A DNA stretch of 64,000 nt from Cladosporium sp. IMV 00045. Lineage: Eukaryota > Ascomycota > Dothideomycetes > Cladosporiales > Cladosporiaceae. The translations under genes and the position numbers were made by a program. Below, piece after piece: positions 9,093-20,154 of the stretch. How positions within the stretch are numbered: position 1 is the stretch's first letter; each line of letters opens with the position of its first letter. The notes beneath the pieces were generated by a model. It ran no database searches. It saw only the letters and a list, made by a program, of their open reading frames with translations, and had not been told where the DNA came from. The DNA lies in NCBI GenBank assembly GCA_001931905.2, contig MSJI02000174.1:1-64000 (forward strand), in the 5' to 3' direction.

Positions 9093-10769
9093 TTAGTCGT
9101 CCAACAGCGCAAGGAGCTTCTGAGCAGCAGTCCTCATAGCAACAACTTCTACCCTCTTGGAAATGCTGTCGTCGAGGACACCTTCGACGCCCGTCCTGAG
9201 GTTCATGCGGTCCGGGTGGAATCTCGGCGCCTCGGTACGGCTGAGCCACTTCTTGAGGCTTGAGATGTTGTTAGAGGTACCGCGAGTGTTGATGTCAACG
9301 CCCAAAGAGTCGCTTTTGCCCCTCAGAGAAGCGGGAATGCCAAACCCGGCAAGGTAGATGAGCTGCACATTGGCGACGAAGATCTCCTCGTTGCTCCAGT
9401 TGCCGCCACGGCAAGGGAAGGCAGAAAAGTCGAGCTTGAAGAGATCATGAGTAGATGCGGGTAGTGGGTACTTCTTGTCAGTGCGACCAAGCTTGCTCCA
9501 TTTCGCCTCATACGCATCGAACAAGGATTTGAGTTGATCGATGTGCATCTTTGGTCCGTCAGAGCGCGCGGAACGAACTGATTCGAAGCGAGAGGTGCCG
9601 GTCGTCGAGCGCCCATCCGTTTTGGAAGTCGACCTGTGGCTGGAACCTTGGCTGGTAGAGTGGTGGTTGGAGGTAGCGTGAGTAGAGCGGCCATATGGGT
9701 TGGAAGTTGAGCGGTGACTGGAAGAACCGTGGCCCGTAGAGTGGTGGCCGGAGGTAGCGTGAGTAGAGCGGCCATCAGTTCGCGATGAAGGTCTGACAGT
9801 ATCTCTCGAGCTGCTATCGTAGCGGCTGCTTTGAGCGCGTGAGTGGGAAGGAGAAGACTTGGTGCTGTGGCTTTCGGTGGGACGATCGTGCTTACGAGTG
9901 GAGTTTGAGCGTGATGTACTGCTGCTCGACTTCTCACCCGGGATGAAGTAGTGGTCGCGCTCAGAAGCGCGATCAGTAGCACGAGCGGTACGACTGCCAC
10001 TGTGGCTGTCATAGCTGCTACTCGCAGCGGCTGAAGTACGAGAGTAAGACGAGGCCTTCGGTGTAGACTGCCCACTCCTGTACTCGGAACCATGGCGTGG
10101 GGAACTCGAAGCACCTGAGTGGTACTTAGATGTGGTATCCTGCTCGCTGCGCCTAGTGTGAGTCGAATCATAGTCAGCAGTATATGTATGTCGCGAATTA
10201 GAAGGCGCAGTTGACTGACTACGAGAACTTGTGCCGCGATCACCTCCTAGTGCCGATTTCAGACGAGATCCGAAGGAAGTGGCACCGCTACGCGAGCGGC
10301 CGCGAGAGGTTGAGCTCTCCTCACTGCCGAAGATCGAGCCAGAGGGTGCGTGAGAGTGTTGTCGGCGAGAAGGGGTAGAAACGGAGCGACCAAGACGCGA
10401 TGAAACCATCTGTGCTACCGATCCATCGGGGTCGTCCAAGATGACGCCAACGATTTCATGGGAACGGTGCCTAATCGGAGACGGGGACCTGGAGCGGTAG
10501 ACGAACCTAGTGGGCGAAGGCAGGCGAGGGCGTGTGGTAGAGGAAGACGGCGGCTGGTAGTGATAGTGAAACGAAGTTGGGGGAGATTCAGGAGACTCGA
10601 GGGCGACTAGGTAATCGCCAGAGCCAATGTGACGCGAAGAGCTTCCTTCTCCTGTACCGTAACGCACCTCCTGGACTACCGTGTGCTCGATCTCGATAGC
10701 TGGAGAAGTGTCAGTCTCGCCCCGACGATACCTGAAGGTAGCGCCGTTAAGGAGAGAGAAGTCCGGCAT
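9093..10769 (-). CDS. Ser/Arg-rich protein with HPDR-containing C-terminal domain (558 aa)
   Basis: The open frame extends further upstream only through a TTG, so I place the start at the ATG giving MPDFSLLNGATFRYRRGE. Residues 1-125 are a mixed N-terminal region with PSPTRFVYRSRSPSPIRHRS, an RS-like segment. Residues 125-405 are strongly Ser/Thr/Arg/His-rich and disordered, and include an imperfect repeat of about 27 residues (GRSTHATSxHHST). Residues 408-558 look like a folded helical domain (DQLKSLFDAYEAKW ... LDFSAFPCRGG ... RFHPDRMNLRTG). The HPDR motif near residue 518 recalls the HPD loop of J-domains and a family common in fungal genomes, but this is motif similarity only. Function unknown; an RS-rich nuclear or RNA-linked protein is possible. 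Confidence 0.8.
   Translation of the reverse strand: MPDFSLLNGATFRYRRGETDTSPAIEIEHTVVQEVRYGTGEGSSSRHIGSGDYLVALESPESPPTSFHYHYQPPSSSTTRPRLPSPTRFVYRSRSPSPIRHRSHEIVGVILDDPDGSVAQMVSSRLGRSVSTPSRRQHSHAPSGSIFGSEESSTSRGRSRSGATSFGSRLKSALGGDRGTSSRSQSTAPSNSRHTYTADYDSTHTRRSEQDTTSKYHSGASSSPRHGSEYRSGQSTPKASSYSRTSAAASSSYDSHSGSRTARATDRASERDHYFIPGEKSSSSTSRSNSTRKHDRPTESHSTKSSPSHSRAQSSRYDSSSRDTVRPSSRTDGRSTHATSGHHSTGHGSSSHRSTSNPYGRSTHATSNHHSTSQGSSHRSTSKTDGRSTTGTSRFESVRSARSDGPKMHIDQLKSLFDAYEAKWSKLGRTDKKYPLPASTHDLFKLDFSAFPCRGGNWSNEEIFVANVQLIYLAGFGIPASLRGKSDSLGVDINTRGTSNNISSLKKWLSRTEAPRFHPDRMNLRTGVEGVLDDSISKRVEVVAMRTAAQKLLALLDD
9600..9780 (-). repeat. Imperfect intragenic repeat (about 80 nt unit)
   Basis: Two near-copies plus a partial third of a unit coding GRSTHATSxHHST-x(n)-SHRSTS, within the disordered middle of the Ser/Arg-rich gene. 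The 17-nt string GTAGCGTGAGTAGAGCG recurs about 80 nt apart on the plus strand. Confidence 0.8.
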
Positions 10770-11346
10770 TGTTAGAGAAGAGGTGAGAGATTGAGAAGAC
10801 GTTGTCCTTGAAGTTCTGACAATTGGGCTCTGACCAGTCAGTAGCCTTGTCAAGCCCTCAAGAGGTTTTTGCGTGCTCCGTCTTCTCAAATTTGGGCGTG
10901 TGTTGGCGATTAAGTATGGTATAATCGAATTGCTGAAAGAAGGCCGCCGATTGACAACAAGCCATTATCTTCCATGGTAGGAGACAAAGAAGAGTCAAAG
11001 GTTGCATCGCATGGTTCTTTATTGTGAAGCTCATTTGTGAATCTGACAAAGCGCTGCCTGTAGCCAGAGCTACGACGCTTATCCCTCACTACCTGCGAGC
11101 AGTAAATCATTCGCAAGACCGTTGTCTTCGATGAAGTCATGCAGCTGATGTTGTCATTTGGGGATGAAGGGTGCCAGTCAATTTCGTCACGAAGGAAAGG
11201 CTCTGATTGCTGCGTGGAGAATGCATGAGAGACGTGGGAATGCATGGAGCGCCTGCATGAATTTGATATCCGACCTATTACAAGCCGTGAGCCAACTCGT
11301 ACGAACCACTATATCCTTTGGCAGAGAAGAATTTCGGAAACAGTAG
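10770..11346. other. Promoter side of Ser/Arg-rich gene; 3' side of alcohol dehydrogenase
   Basis: Upstream region of the minus-strand Ser/Arg-rich gene, with an open frame but no ATG. Also holds the 3' flank of the alcohol dehydrogenase. No other feature seen. Confidence 0.4.
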
Positions 11347-12667
11347 TTAACCTCCCACTTTGTCCTTGATGTCGACTCCTGTGCTTTGGTCATCCATTTT
11401 AAATACCACCTTCGTGACCTTCCTTTGTTCGAAATCAGCATACGCCTTCGGCGCCTCTTCCAGCGACATTGTCTTGCCGCAGAGGAACGCCACCTTCTTT
11501 TGCTCCTTCACCAACACATCCAGCGCCTCTTCGAAAATTGATCGCACCGGACAGCGTCCAAAGGCCATGCTGACATTCTTGCCGTACATCATTAGACCAT
11601 TCATGTTGATCATCTCGGTATGCACGCCAATGGAGGAGATCTGACCCCAAGGCCGGATCATGTCAAATGCCAGCTGGAAAGCGTCCGCATGGCCGACGAC
11701 TTCCATGACAACGTCTGCTCCTCGGCCATCGGAAGCAGCCTTGATCTTTGCAACCGGATCATCGTTGAGATGGATGGGTATGGCGCCAATCCGCTCAGCT
11801 TCTGCGAGGCGCTCCGGGACTGAATCAACGACGTACACTTTGTCGACCATTGTCAAAGCCGCGGTGATTGCGCAGATACCAACGGGACCACAGCCGACGC
11901 AGACAACTGTGAACTCTTTCCTGTCTCGTTCGTTCAAATTCTTCAGATAACGCGAGGCTGCGAAATATCCGGTGGGAAAGATGTCGGCCATCAGGACTAG
12001 CATCTCCTCGGGGATGTTCTTGGGCGTCAGAACAAAGGTTGAGTCGGCCAGCGGGCAGCGCACATATTCAGCTTGGCCTCCATCTATGGTGTTGGCTGGT
12101 GCGGAGTTGCCAAATAGCTCGCCTTTGCTCAGTTGGCTTAGCACGCTGACATATGCAGGAAGAGAACTGACCTTTGGAGCAGCGAGACGCCTGACCGCGC
12201 ACGCAGTAGAAGCACTCTCCACATGCCGTGTAGAAAGGTACCACTACCTGTCGAAGGTGTCAATTGCTGAGCAATGCATCGTTGTCGCAACCCAGTTCAT
12301 TGCCTTTCTTGTTCTTTGCCGCCCAACCAGCCATTCATCTCTTACATACCTTGTCGCCAATGTTGAACTTCTTTACCGCATCGCCCTTCTCTACGATCTC
12401 GCCAACGAATTCATGTCCGCAAATGAAGTCGGGCGGGCACTTGAGGTGGCCTCGGTAAAAGTGCAGGTCGCTGCCGCAGAGGGCCGTGGAGGACACCTGG
12501 AGAATCGCATCCGTCGGTTTCTGGATGACAGGGATGGGTCGGTCTTCGACGGCGACCTGTTGATTTGTTACATCTCCTGCTTTTTCTTTCTATCACTCGC
12601 GTGGGAAGAAGTGAAGTACCTCGTAATCGCCCTTAAGCACCACTGCGCGCATTGTCTTTGCAGCCAT
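11347..12667 (-). CDS. Zinc-dependent alcohol dehydrogenase (4 exons, 368 aa)
   Basis: Medium-chain dehydrogenase/reductase that should oxidise or reduce an alcohol/aldehyde pair with NAD(P). Exons are 12667..12620, 12556..12350, 12247..12172 and 12122..11347; introns of 63, 102 and 49 nt all have GT..AG ends and keep frame. Catalytic zinc ligands are visible as Cys43 (TALCGSDLHFYRGH) and His64-Glu65 (CGHEF). The structural-zinc Cys quartet is at 94, 97, 100 and 108 (CGECFYCVRGQASRC). The coenzyme-binding Rossmann motif is VCVGCGPVGICAI, followed by a YVVDS strand. Length is typical of the family (340-380 aa). It resembles formaldehyde-dehydrogenase-type fungal enzymes, but substrate cannot be assigned from sequence. 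Confidence 0.93.
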
Positions 12668-13445
12668 GTTGAACTTCGGGCCTTGATAGTCTGACTAGGG
12701 GCTCTTTGTCTGGCTTTAGGGAACAAAGAAATACCAAGCGACATCTCATCGCCGTCTTCCGGTCGTCCAGGTATATGTAGATCTATTGATCAATACCCCG
12801 CACTGCTGCATGGGGCCGCGGCAGGCGATCGCGGGGTTCGATTTTATGTCCGACCAATGGCATTGCCTACCGTTCAATTTCGGAGATGGTTCACGGAAGA
12901 CCGAAGATAACTATTAGACTATTACCAAAACAGTAATGAGGCAATGGGTAAGTGGTGACGGTTTTGTAAAAAGAAAGGAAAGCGTGAGCTTGAAGTTAGT
13001 TTCAGTTTTGGCGACTCGAGATTCACGGTGGGGCTCTGACGCCACGGATAGGGTCAGAATAATATCTAAGAGGTAGGACCTTTGAGAGATTTTGATAAAC
13101 ACGATTGTCTGTAATAGATCGCGCTATTTCTACAAGGTCGGTACGGGTCATTATGCAAAGGCCCAACGTTTTGTTTTGGTGGGCAAGTCTATTTTCATTC
13201 TTCCGACCTGGAAACTCTTCGAAACTTTGTCCATTCAAAACGTATTGTGACATTGCAGGCAACATTCGGAGCAATTGGCCGCATGGAAGAAAAGAGCGAG
13301 AAAGTGGACTCCAAGTATCCTAATCATGATGGTCTCCAGAACCTGTGATCATGCAAAAGCTCCACCAGCCTGGTGTAATCCAACATCTGAGAAGCCAATT
13401 TCCACCTCCCTAACTCATGGTTGAGGTTCCGGGCCTTCTTGAGAA
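12668..13445. other. Intergenic upstream of alcohol dehydrogenase
   Basis: Promoter side of the dehydrogenase and 3' flank of the next minus-strand gene. Small open frames on both strands lack support. Nothing else seen. Confidence 0.4.
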
Positions 13446-14698
13446 TCACATCCGCCTTGCTTTCTTACGACATCTTACTGCTTCCGCTGCTTCATAATCC
13501 TTCGCAATGCCATGAAGCGTCTCCTGGACATCTTGGTGAAGCTTGTGTTGCTGCTCTTCTTCGGGTTCGTCCTCTTCACGTTCACCTTTCTCGCGTCCAT
13601 CTTCCTCAGGTTCTTTCTCCTCAGGTGCTTCTTCCTCAGATTGTTCTTGCTCTGGTAGCGCTTCACTTCCTTCTTCTTGCTCTGGTAGCTCTTTCTCACC
13701 CTCCTCCCGCTCTGGTAGCTCTTCACCTCCTTTCGATGTCCCCTCGCGCGCTTCAGCTTCTGCTGTAAGCCCTTGGGCCTTGAGGAAATTGACAACGAGC
13801 CATCCCATTTCGAGAGCGCCCAACTTTTGGAGCAAGGTCTTGGTGTCGAACCATTTTTGATCAGCAAGCATTGGCATTACTTCGAAAGCCACGCTGAATG
13901 CAAGCTGGAGGCGAGGGAGACTCTTCCAATCAGATAGGTGCTCGCACAATATTGCTGTGATATTTGCGTATGATTGGTGCGGCAACCCACCGTTCTTGTT
14001 GCTGTCCCAGTCCCGCTTCAGATTTGCCCCATCGAACATGAGGACAAAGTCGGCTTCTTCAAGAAGCCATTCAAGCTGGTCGAGACCAATTCGAGACGTT
14101 GGATTGCGCTGCAGGTTTTCTTCTGTGGCCGAAAAGATGTCGACCAGCATGGCGTGCAGTTCTCGAAACTGTTGCGGCTCCTTTTCACTCAAGCCCGTCC
14201 GCAAGATCAAGGCGTCGTCCTGAACTGTTCCGATTTGCAGCTTTTTGACGACTGGTTCCAGAATGCTCAACCCGTCGAGGATGCGGGGAGTCATATCTCC
14301 CTCCATGGCGCAGAACCTCATGAAGAGATTTGTGGACCAGCGAACAAAGGAAGCGCCATCACCCAGCTGCAATCGATTGGAAATGCTGCGCAGCGTGAGA
14401 CTGTTCAATGCGAGCAAGTCCGGACGAGAAACAATCGTTCGAAGCTCTTGAAGACCGAGCTCTGTGGGGTTGGGGGACTCCTTAGAATCTTCCTGGCGGA
14501 TTACATTGTCCAGCATATGGAATTCGCGAAGCGCAATAAAGGTTTTGTGGAGCTTCTGTAGAGTATGTTAGCTTCTACTTGCCACAATGGAACATATGTA
14601 AAGAAACTGACAATCATTGGTTCTTCGAACCATGCGTCGCGCAAGATAGGCCACTTCCGGAGCGGCCGCCCTTTCTTCATAATGATGTTATGCTCCAT
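13446..14698 (-). CDS. Unknown protein, tandem-pair member A (2 exons, 398 aa)
   Basis: Exon 1 (14698..14612) encodes 29 residues (MEHNIIMKKGRPLRKWPILR ...). A 56-nt intron (GTCAGT...CTACAG) precedes exon 2 (14555..13446), which continues in phase with KLHKTFIALREFHML. Residues 45-290 are helical, with GLQELRTIVSRPDLLALNSL, SFVRWSTNLFMRF and an N-I-T-A-I-L segment. The C-terminal 110 residues are highly acidic with an E-L-P-E-x-E-E-G type repeat and end in a basic KKARRM. The neighbour at 15.4 kb shares the order GL-x-EL, R-x-DL, L-x(2)-R-L and FVRW-x-T-x-L, and has its intron at nearly the same place, so the two are paralogs. No known domain recognised; the acidic tail could suit a nuclear partner. 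Confidence 0.85.
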
Positions 14699-15419
14699 GG
14701 TGAGTCTTTTGTCGATTTTGTGAAGGCGATGAAAGAGCGCAAACGTCAGCAGAAAAGTAAGCAGAGTGGCGGGTTACGGCTTGGCCTCTGAGTGGACCAA
14801 AAGTGAATGGCCTTAGATTCCCAAGCCTATTCTAATGGATTTCTGCCTTCCTAATCCTCTGACGCCTAGGAAAGATAATCGAGATCCCCGGAGATGCTGC
14901 AATCCATTCTCACCCTCTCAATGGTAGAGACTAGCCGTTCTCTGTTCATGAAGACTGATACATGCCTCGAATGTTCTGAGATCTCTCCACTTCTTGACCG
15001 CCATCTCGAGGGTCTAATCTTGAATTGAGATTGACAAGCTTGCTGATAGGAAAGCAGAGAATGTGTACCGGCTGTAAGGACCTCTCACTACTATTGTATC
15101 AATGTATTGTCTTCATACTTGCCGACAGATGCTTTCTCTGCGCTTGGAGAGCTCTCGGTGATTGAAAGCGAACCCCGAGGTCATATACTTGGGACTTCAT
15201 TCTATGCTGGCAGAGCATTGCACCAACCTGATGTCACAGAGCCACGCCTGGAGACTTGAAGTTGTCTGTATAACAAAGTATAAGTCTTACCGATGCCTAT
15301 GAATTATACTTCGAGAGCACAAGCAAACACGCCACTGGTACGGAGAAGCTCCAGATGCTAAAAGCTCAAGTTTTATTTGAGAAAAAGAGTGAGCGGGCGA
15401 GAAGGCCACAACGTTGACA
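14699..15419. other. Intergenic between the tandem pair
   Basis: Promoter of pair member A and 3' flank of member B. No feature seen beyond that. Confidence 0.4.
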
Positions 15420-16550
15420 TCAACTGTACGTAGAAACAATCTCATTCGGTTCCATCAAGATCGGAAAGGTCCTTGCCATACTTTCCAACAGATTCAACCT
15501 TTTGGAATCCTCGAGTCGCAATCCAGTAGTGTAGACCTCTCGTCCCAGCTGGTTGGGAGAAGGCGATCGGAGTATGTCCCTTGCATCAAGAAGCGTCGCA
15601 CGACGACGTGCTTCAACGTCGGCCAGGAACTTGCTTGCCAGTGGCTTCATACCATGTTTCGTGAGGATGGCTACCAGCTCTTTGGTGGGAATCCGAGCGA
15701 ACACGTCGCCTTGCAGATGGATCAAGACGGGAACAATCGTTCCCAGAGCGAACAAAGTCCATGTCGTGCTTCTTTTGTTCTTCAGTTGCGTAATGATTCT
15801 AATCACGGCCCGAAGGAACTGAAGTTGCTTGGGATCGTCTTCCCGGTGACTTTGCTCGTACTGTTGACGGATGGTGAGAGCTTCTTGAGTTTGGTCGACA
15901 GACAAGAAGAAGTCAACTTCGTCTGCTATGCTGAGCAGCTCGATAGATCCGGTGTGGTCGTCGTAGATAGCGAGGTGATTTTGAACGAGAGTGAAGCATT
16001 GGTCCAACATCAAGAGCAGCTTACAGAGCTCTTGCGCCTCGGTGAGCTGAAGACCTTGCTCAAGAATTCGCTCGTCAGCCTCGACAGTGGCATTTTGTAA
16101 GGCAAGGGCTCGCTGTTGTAGATGTTTCATTCCCCATTCGCCCCATTCTTGCGCTGGAATCGTCTCATTGTTCTTCTTGCCAAAATCAACGTAGAGATCG
16201 GTTGCCCAGCGGACGAAGTCGAAGGCGCTGGCTTGGTTGTCGATGTTTGCAAGCCTTTGGAACAGGGAGGACGGTTCCAGCTCGTACTGCTCTCTCAAGT
16301 CTTCTCGGTTGAGCAAGGCAGTGAGCTCGGAGAGACCAAACATGCCGCTCTCAAAGGTGTTCCAGTCCAAGCTCCTGTCCAACTGGTGGTTGGACGCGTG
16401 AAGCTCGCGCAGTGTTGTCATCATCATAAGAAGTTGCTACCAAGCCGTCAGTGTCCAAAGCAAGGAAGTATACTAGGGACTACTCACGCGGTCAACGGAA
16501 AGCCACGCGAGTCCGCGAAGAACGGGAGAATTGCGAATGCGTTGATCCAT
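15420..16550 (-). CDS. Unknown protein, tandem-pair member B (2 exons, 359 aa)
   Basis: Exon 1 (16550..16488) encodes 21 residues (MDQRIRNSPVLRGLAWLSVD ...). A 51-nt intron (GTGAGT...TTGGTAG) leads to exon 2 (16436..15420), starting QLLMMMTTLRELHASNHQLD. Helical throughout: GLSELTALLNREDLREQYEL, DFVRWATDLYVDFG, then VIRIITQLKN and TKELVAILTKHGMKPLASKF. Homologous to member A along its length, but lacks A's acidic Glu-rich tail and instead ends in SMARTFPILMEPNEIVSTYS. It lies head-to-head with the H3-tail-like gene. Family and function unknown. Confidence 0.85.
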
Positions 16551-16859
16551 AATTGAACGGCGTTGTAGGATTGTTCAGTAAGTCAAGGGAACATCAATGT
16601 ATAGGTGTTGTAGGCACGAAACACGAGGGGAAAGCAGGCAGCTCGAGAATTTTGACAATGCGATTAGCGGGGCTGGATAAGTGATGAAAGACATTCACTT
16701 CTCAGACCTAAGTGAACACACTTCGACACAACGCGTGACGCAACACCTCAAAGAAAATTTACAAAACGCTTGTCATTGCCTTTCATGCCATCCACGACCA
16801 CACAGTTCCACGCTCTCATGAACCGCTCCGATATCAGCTTCAGATCAGCCGTCGTCAAG
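16551..16859. promoter_or_regulatory. Divergent promoter region
   Basis: A 309-bp interval between the start codons of pair member B (minus) and the H3-tail-like acidic gene (plus). The two genes must share this space for their promoters, so co-regulation is possible. No single TATA box stands out. Confidence 0.45.
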
Positions 16860-18078
16860 ATGGCCAGAACAAAGAAGTACGTGAGGGTTGGTATGCGCCG
16901 AACCAAACAAGGCGAGGACAGCCAAAACAGCTCTCAAAATCACGCTCGCAAGAACGAGGGCGGTCCCAAGCCCGGGCAGGAGGTGATATCCATCAAATCA
17001 GACTCGAGCGAAGATGCCAAAGGTCGGAAGCACGTAAGTCAACTTCAGGGCGTTGATTATCCGTCTCAAGATGATGCTGACAGAGAACCAAGAGCCCACG
17101 CAAGCAACTTGGCAAGAAAGCCCATGCAGCTATCGTTACCACCGAGAAGAATGGTGAAGGCCGCAAGACAAAGAAGACCCGCACTGCCAGACGCGCTCAG
17201 ACGTATTTGAGATCGGCTCAGCGTACCACAGCCCAAGACCCAACACGCGAGGCTCAGGAGGAGTTTGAGATCACATTCGGGGCCACCAACGCGTCGCAAT
17301 TTGACCAGCGTATCAAGCGTTGGGTTGACGGCGTAGCGGAGAGTAAGCGCACGCGAAGTGCTGTGGGTCAGATCCGTGGATCTGGAGGCCCAAAAGACAT
17401 CGGAAACTGCTATGTTGAACAGGGATGCCACGAAGACGACGAAGGAGGGGCTGGTAAAGAGGCTGAAGGTGATGAAGATCGGGATGGCAATGCATCTGCT
17501 GAAGAGGGAAGCTCGAAAGATGAACAGAAGGCCGGAGATGCAGCAGAGCGCGAGGATGACGATGATGCCGACGAAGATGAAGACATGAACGACGAGGGAG
17601 GTGATGACACCGGGGACGATGACTATGTTGAGGAGGAAGGCGAGGAGGATGACGAGGAGCAAGAAGACGAACACGGAGAAGACATGGAGGACGACAGTGG
17701 TTCAGACGAGCGAATGGCCGACGCTCAGAACGCACACGACCACCAGAGACCATACCAAATCGACGCCAGCTCTTCTGCCTCCGGCGACATGATCGAACGC
17801 CACCACCTCACATCGCGCACCCACTACCTCGATAGAGTTGAGCAGGGGAACACCAATCCAGCCCGAGAGGGTTTCCGTCGTCGCATGGAGGAGCAGGGTA
17901 GGCATTTGAATGCTTATCACTGGCCTAATCCGGTCTACTACTCGGCTGACGTGAGTCTCTGAACACCCCTTTCTCTAGAGCATTGACTTACGGTTCGTAG
18001 GACGAGCAAGACGAGAACAGTCAGGAGGACCAAGATGCCGAGGGAGAGACTGGACAAAGCCCCGAGGATGATGAGTAA
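16860..18078 (+). CDS. Acidic protein with histone H3 tail-like N-terminus (3 exons, 372 aa)
   Basis: Exons 16860..17033, 17084..17950 and 18001..18078; both introns are 50 nt (GTAAGT...GACAG; GTGAGT...TCGTAG). I chose the second in-frame ATG (CAAGATGGCC, strong context) over one 42 nt upstream. The protein begins MARTKKYVRVGMRR; exon 2 opens RTKSPRKQLGKKAHAA. ARTK and PRKQL are identical to histone H3 residues 1-4 and 16-20, in the same order but farther apart. A basic stretch follows (RKTKKTRTARRAQT), then about 80 residues of dense Asp/Glu, then a short C-terminal segment and an acidic end. No H3 core fold is present. Acidic plus basic composition suits a nuclear chromatin protein; this is inference. 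Confidence 0.82.
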
Positions 18079-18974
18079 GACGGTGTCTTCTAGCATGCGA
18101 AGGAGTGTAGTTAGAGGAGAGAATGGATGAACGATGGGCGAAAGAATACCGAACAAATGATTGGATTGAGGACAAAGAAAATACCCCTTGGCTTAGGCTA
18201 TCTTTCTCCTGAAGTGTCACTTGCCCTGAGATCCAATCTTTCGCAAGGGTACAAAGGTCAGAGGAAAACTTCAAGATCCACGATTGCGGCAGAGAAAAAG
18301 TGTCAGTGTAGTTGCCTAGATTCTTGAAAAATTGCTCTTTGTCTTATCAATGTTCTAAGTTTCTTCCTTGCCGCTTTATGAGCCTCGGTAACCGCGGGAG
18401 CCCTGCACGGCCTGTACGCTGTATTATCATAACAAATCGACGTGATGCCAATCGTTAAGACAATTTTCTCCTCGCTCAAGCTATTTTCAAAGTATATCAC
18501 ATAGTATTTGCACCTTTAAGCTCAATATTGGCAGACAAGCCGGTCTTTCGAAGCGAAAGTGAAGTCGGTCTGCTCGCTTCTTACACAGCAACACCCGAGC
18601 GAAAGCCGAGCATGCTCCTCATGACCTGCTGGTCACAGCCAAGTCCCGAGCATCTAGGTATGAATAGTGACAAAGACTTGAAGAACATACACTCCGGGCT
18701 TTGGTCTCCATCGGTATCAGCAACCATGTATCAAAGCAGCGATTTTGAGCTGAAACTTTCCCTCGAGCGCAGGTGGTTTTAAGTACTGACAAACCATCCG
18801 CCTTTGTAACGTTAGTACGAACATAGCCTCCAAGGCTATATGACGAGCTGGAGATCTTGATCCATTCTCGGTGCTCCATCAGCAATTGACCTCGTCACCT
18901 ATACCTTCCAGAAAGGCAGGCTATTAGGCGTACGTTACTTAGCCTCTTCGGGAACCTCCAGAGTCCCGATGTGA
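18079..18974. other. Intergenic 3' of the H3-tail-like gene
   Basis: 3' flank of the acidic gene, then about 500 bp with small open frames on both strands (18528-18782 plus, 18619-18885 minus) that start at TTG or lack context. These could be the decayed 5' part of the relic that follows. Confidence 0.35.
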
Positions 18975-20154
18975 CAGCAACACCTACCCGTTGACTCATC
19001 CCTTCACAAGTGTTCTCAACACTCCTTCGTCTTATTCTGGACGTATACTCACGGCACATCTCACGCACGCTGCAAGAGCCTCGGTGCCTACTACCACGCC
19101 AACTCCCATCGATCGCTCCTAGAGCGCTCGGCGGCGGCCGTCTGCGAATCCATCAATGAGCAGAGCCACGCTTTCCCAGCAAGAGAGGATCGAAACAACC
19201 ATCATGTTCTATCAACGACCGAGATGTTCTCAAAGATCAAAATCCAAGCATGTGTGCCAAAGGCGTCCACAATGAAGCAAGGTTTAGCTTCGACAGTCGC
19301 CAATGGAAACCACACATCCCTCGAAACTCCATCTCACCACTCTGTCCCACCCTTTTACAAGCACTGCGCCCAGACGCAGAGATAAAAGCGACCAACCGGA
19401 TCAGAACCTATCAAAAGGCGACGACTGCCGGACAACAGGAGATCCATGAACCGCATACAAGTCAGCCCCCAGAGATGATTTCGAGGAGAGCAAACCGGCC
19501 CAAGAACAACAACACGGACAACAAGACAAGCCGTTGTCAACAACAAGTGCATACCTACAAAAGCCGAAGGGTGCGGCGAGCGCAGAAGACGAAGGCATCC
19601 TGATCGCCACAACATCGACCTGAGTCTACCGCGCACAAAGTCTACTTGGCCAGCACGCGTTTCATGTGAAGGGTCTGCGAGCCAAAGCAGGAGGAAAGAG
19701 ATCAAGACGCCCTGGCGAGAGACGGCAGCCGGTGCTGAACGTCCACGACGGCCGACCCCTCGTCCGAAATGCCAGGAGCCGAAATCTGTCACACCTATCG
19801 CCAAAAAAAGGTGCCGCCATTCCATGAACAGCAACGAACAACCTCAACGCTAATAGCATCGCAGCGCGCAAACCGGACGAAGACAAGAAACCTCCTAACA
19901 AAGAGCCACAAGACAGGCACAATCACCATCAACAACTCGCAAACAGCAGCCTCACGGGCTTTGCTCAGCATCAAGGTCCAACGGGAGATGAAGACAGACA
20001 GTCACCTACACTCAACGATCGGAGGAAGATCTCATGCTACTGGCAGACCCTACCGGCAAGCGCTGCGCGAAGGTTGGCAGAGGCTATGCACAGTCCTTGG
20101 CCGGAACGGGAGGAGCAAGAGAGTGCGCACAAGTCCTGGTGGTGTAAGGAGTAG
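18975..20154 (+). pseudogene. Probable decayed gene broken by three in-frame TGA codons
   Basis: One frame is open from 18975 to about 19380 and reads as ordinary protein (YYHANSHRSLLERSAAAVCE; MKQGLASTVANGNHTSLETP). A different frame takes over near 19340-19360 and runs to a TAG at 20152. It is interrupted only at 19447, 19621 and 19825, and all three stops are TGA in contexts where CGA (Arg) would restore the frame, as expected from C-to-T change. The C-terminal part is Gln/Asn/Lys-rich (KPAQEQQHGQQDKPLSTTSA) and ends HKSWWCKE. The plus strand is T-poor here, which by itself lengthens open frames in all plus frames, so the coding case is not proven. Family unknown. Confidence 0.4.

Noticed and set aside
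16818..16859. Upstream ATG as start of the H3-tail-like gene
   Set aside because: Its context is weaker than CAAGATGGCC at 16860 and the extra 14 residues look like leader, though it cannot be excluded without transcript data.
19355..19834. 159-codon minus frame
   Set aside because: It starts at TTG and is the shadow of the T-poor plus strand that also holds the TGA-broken frame.
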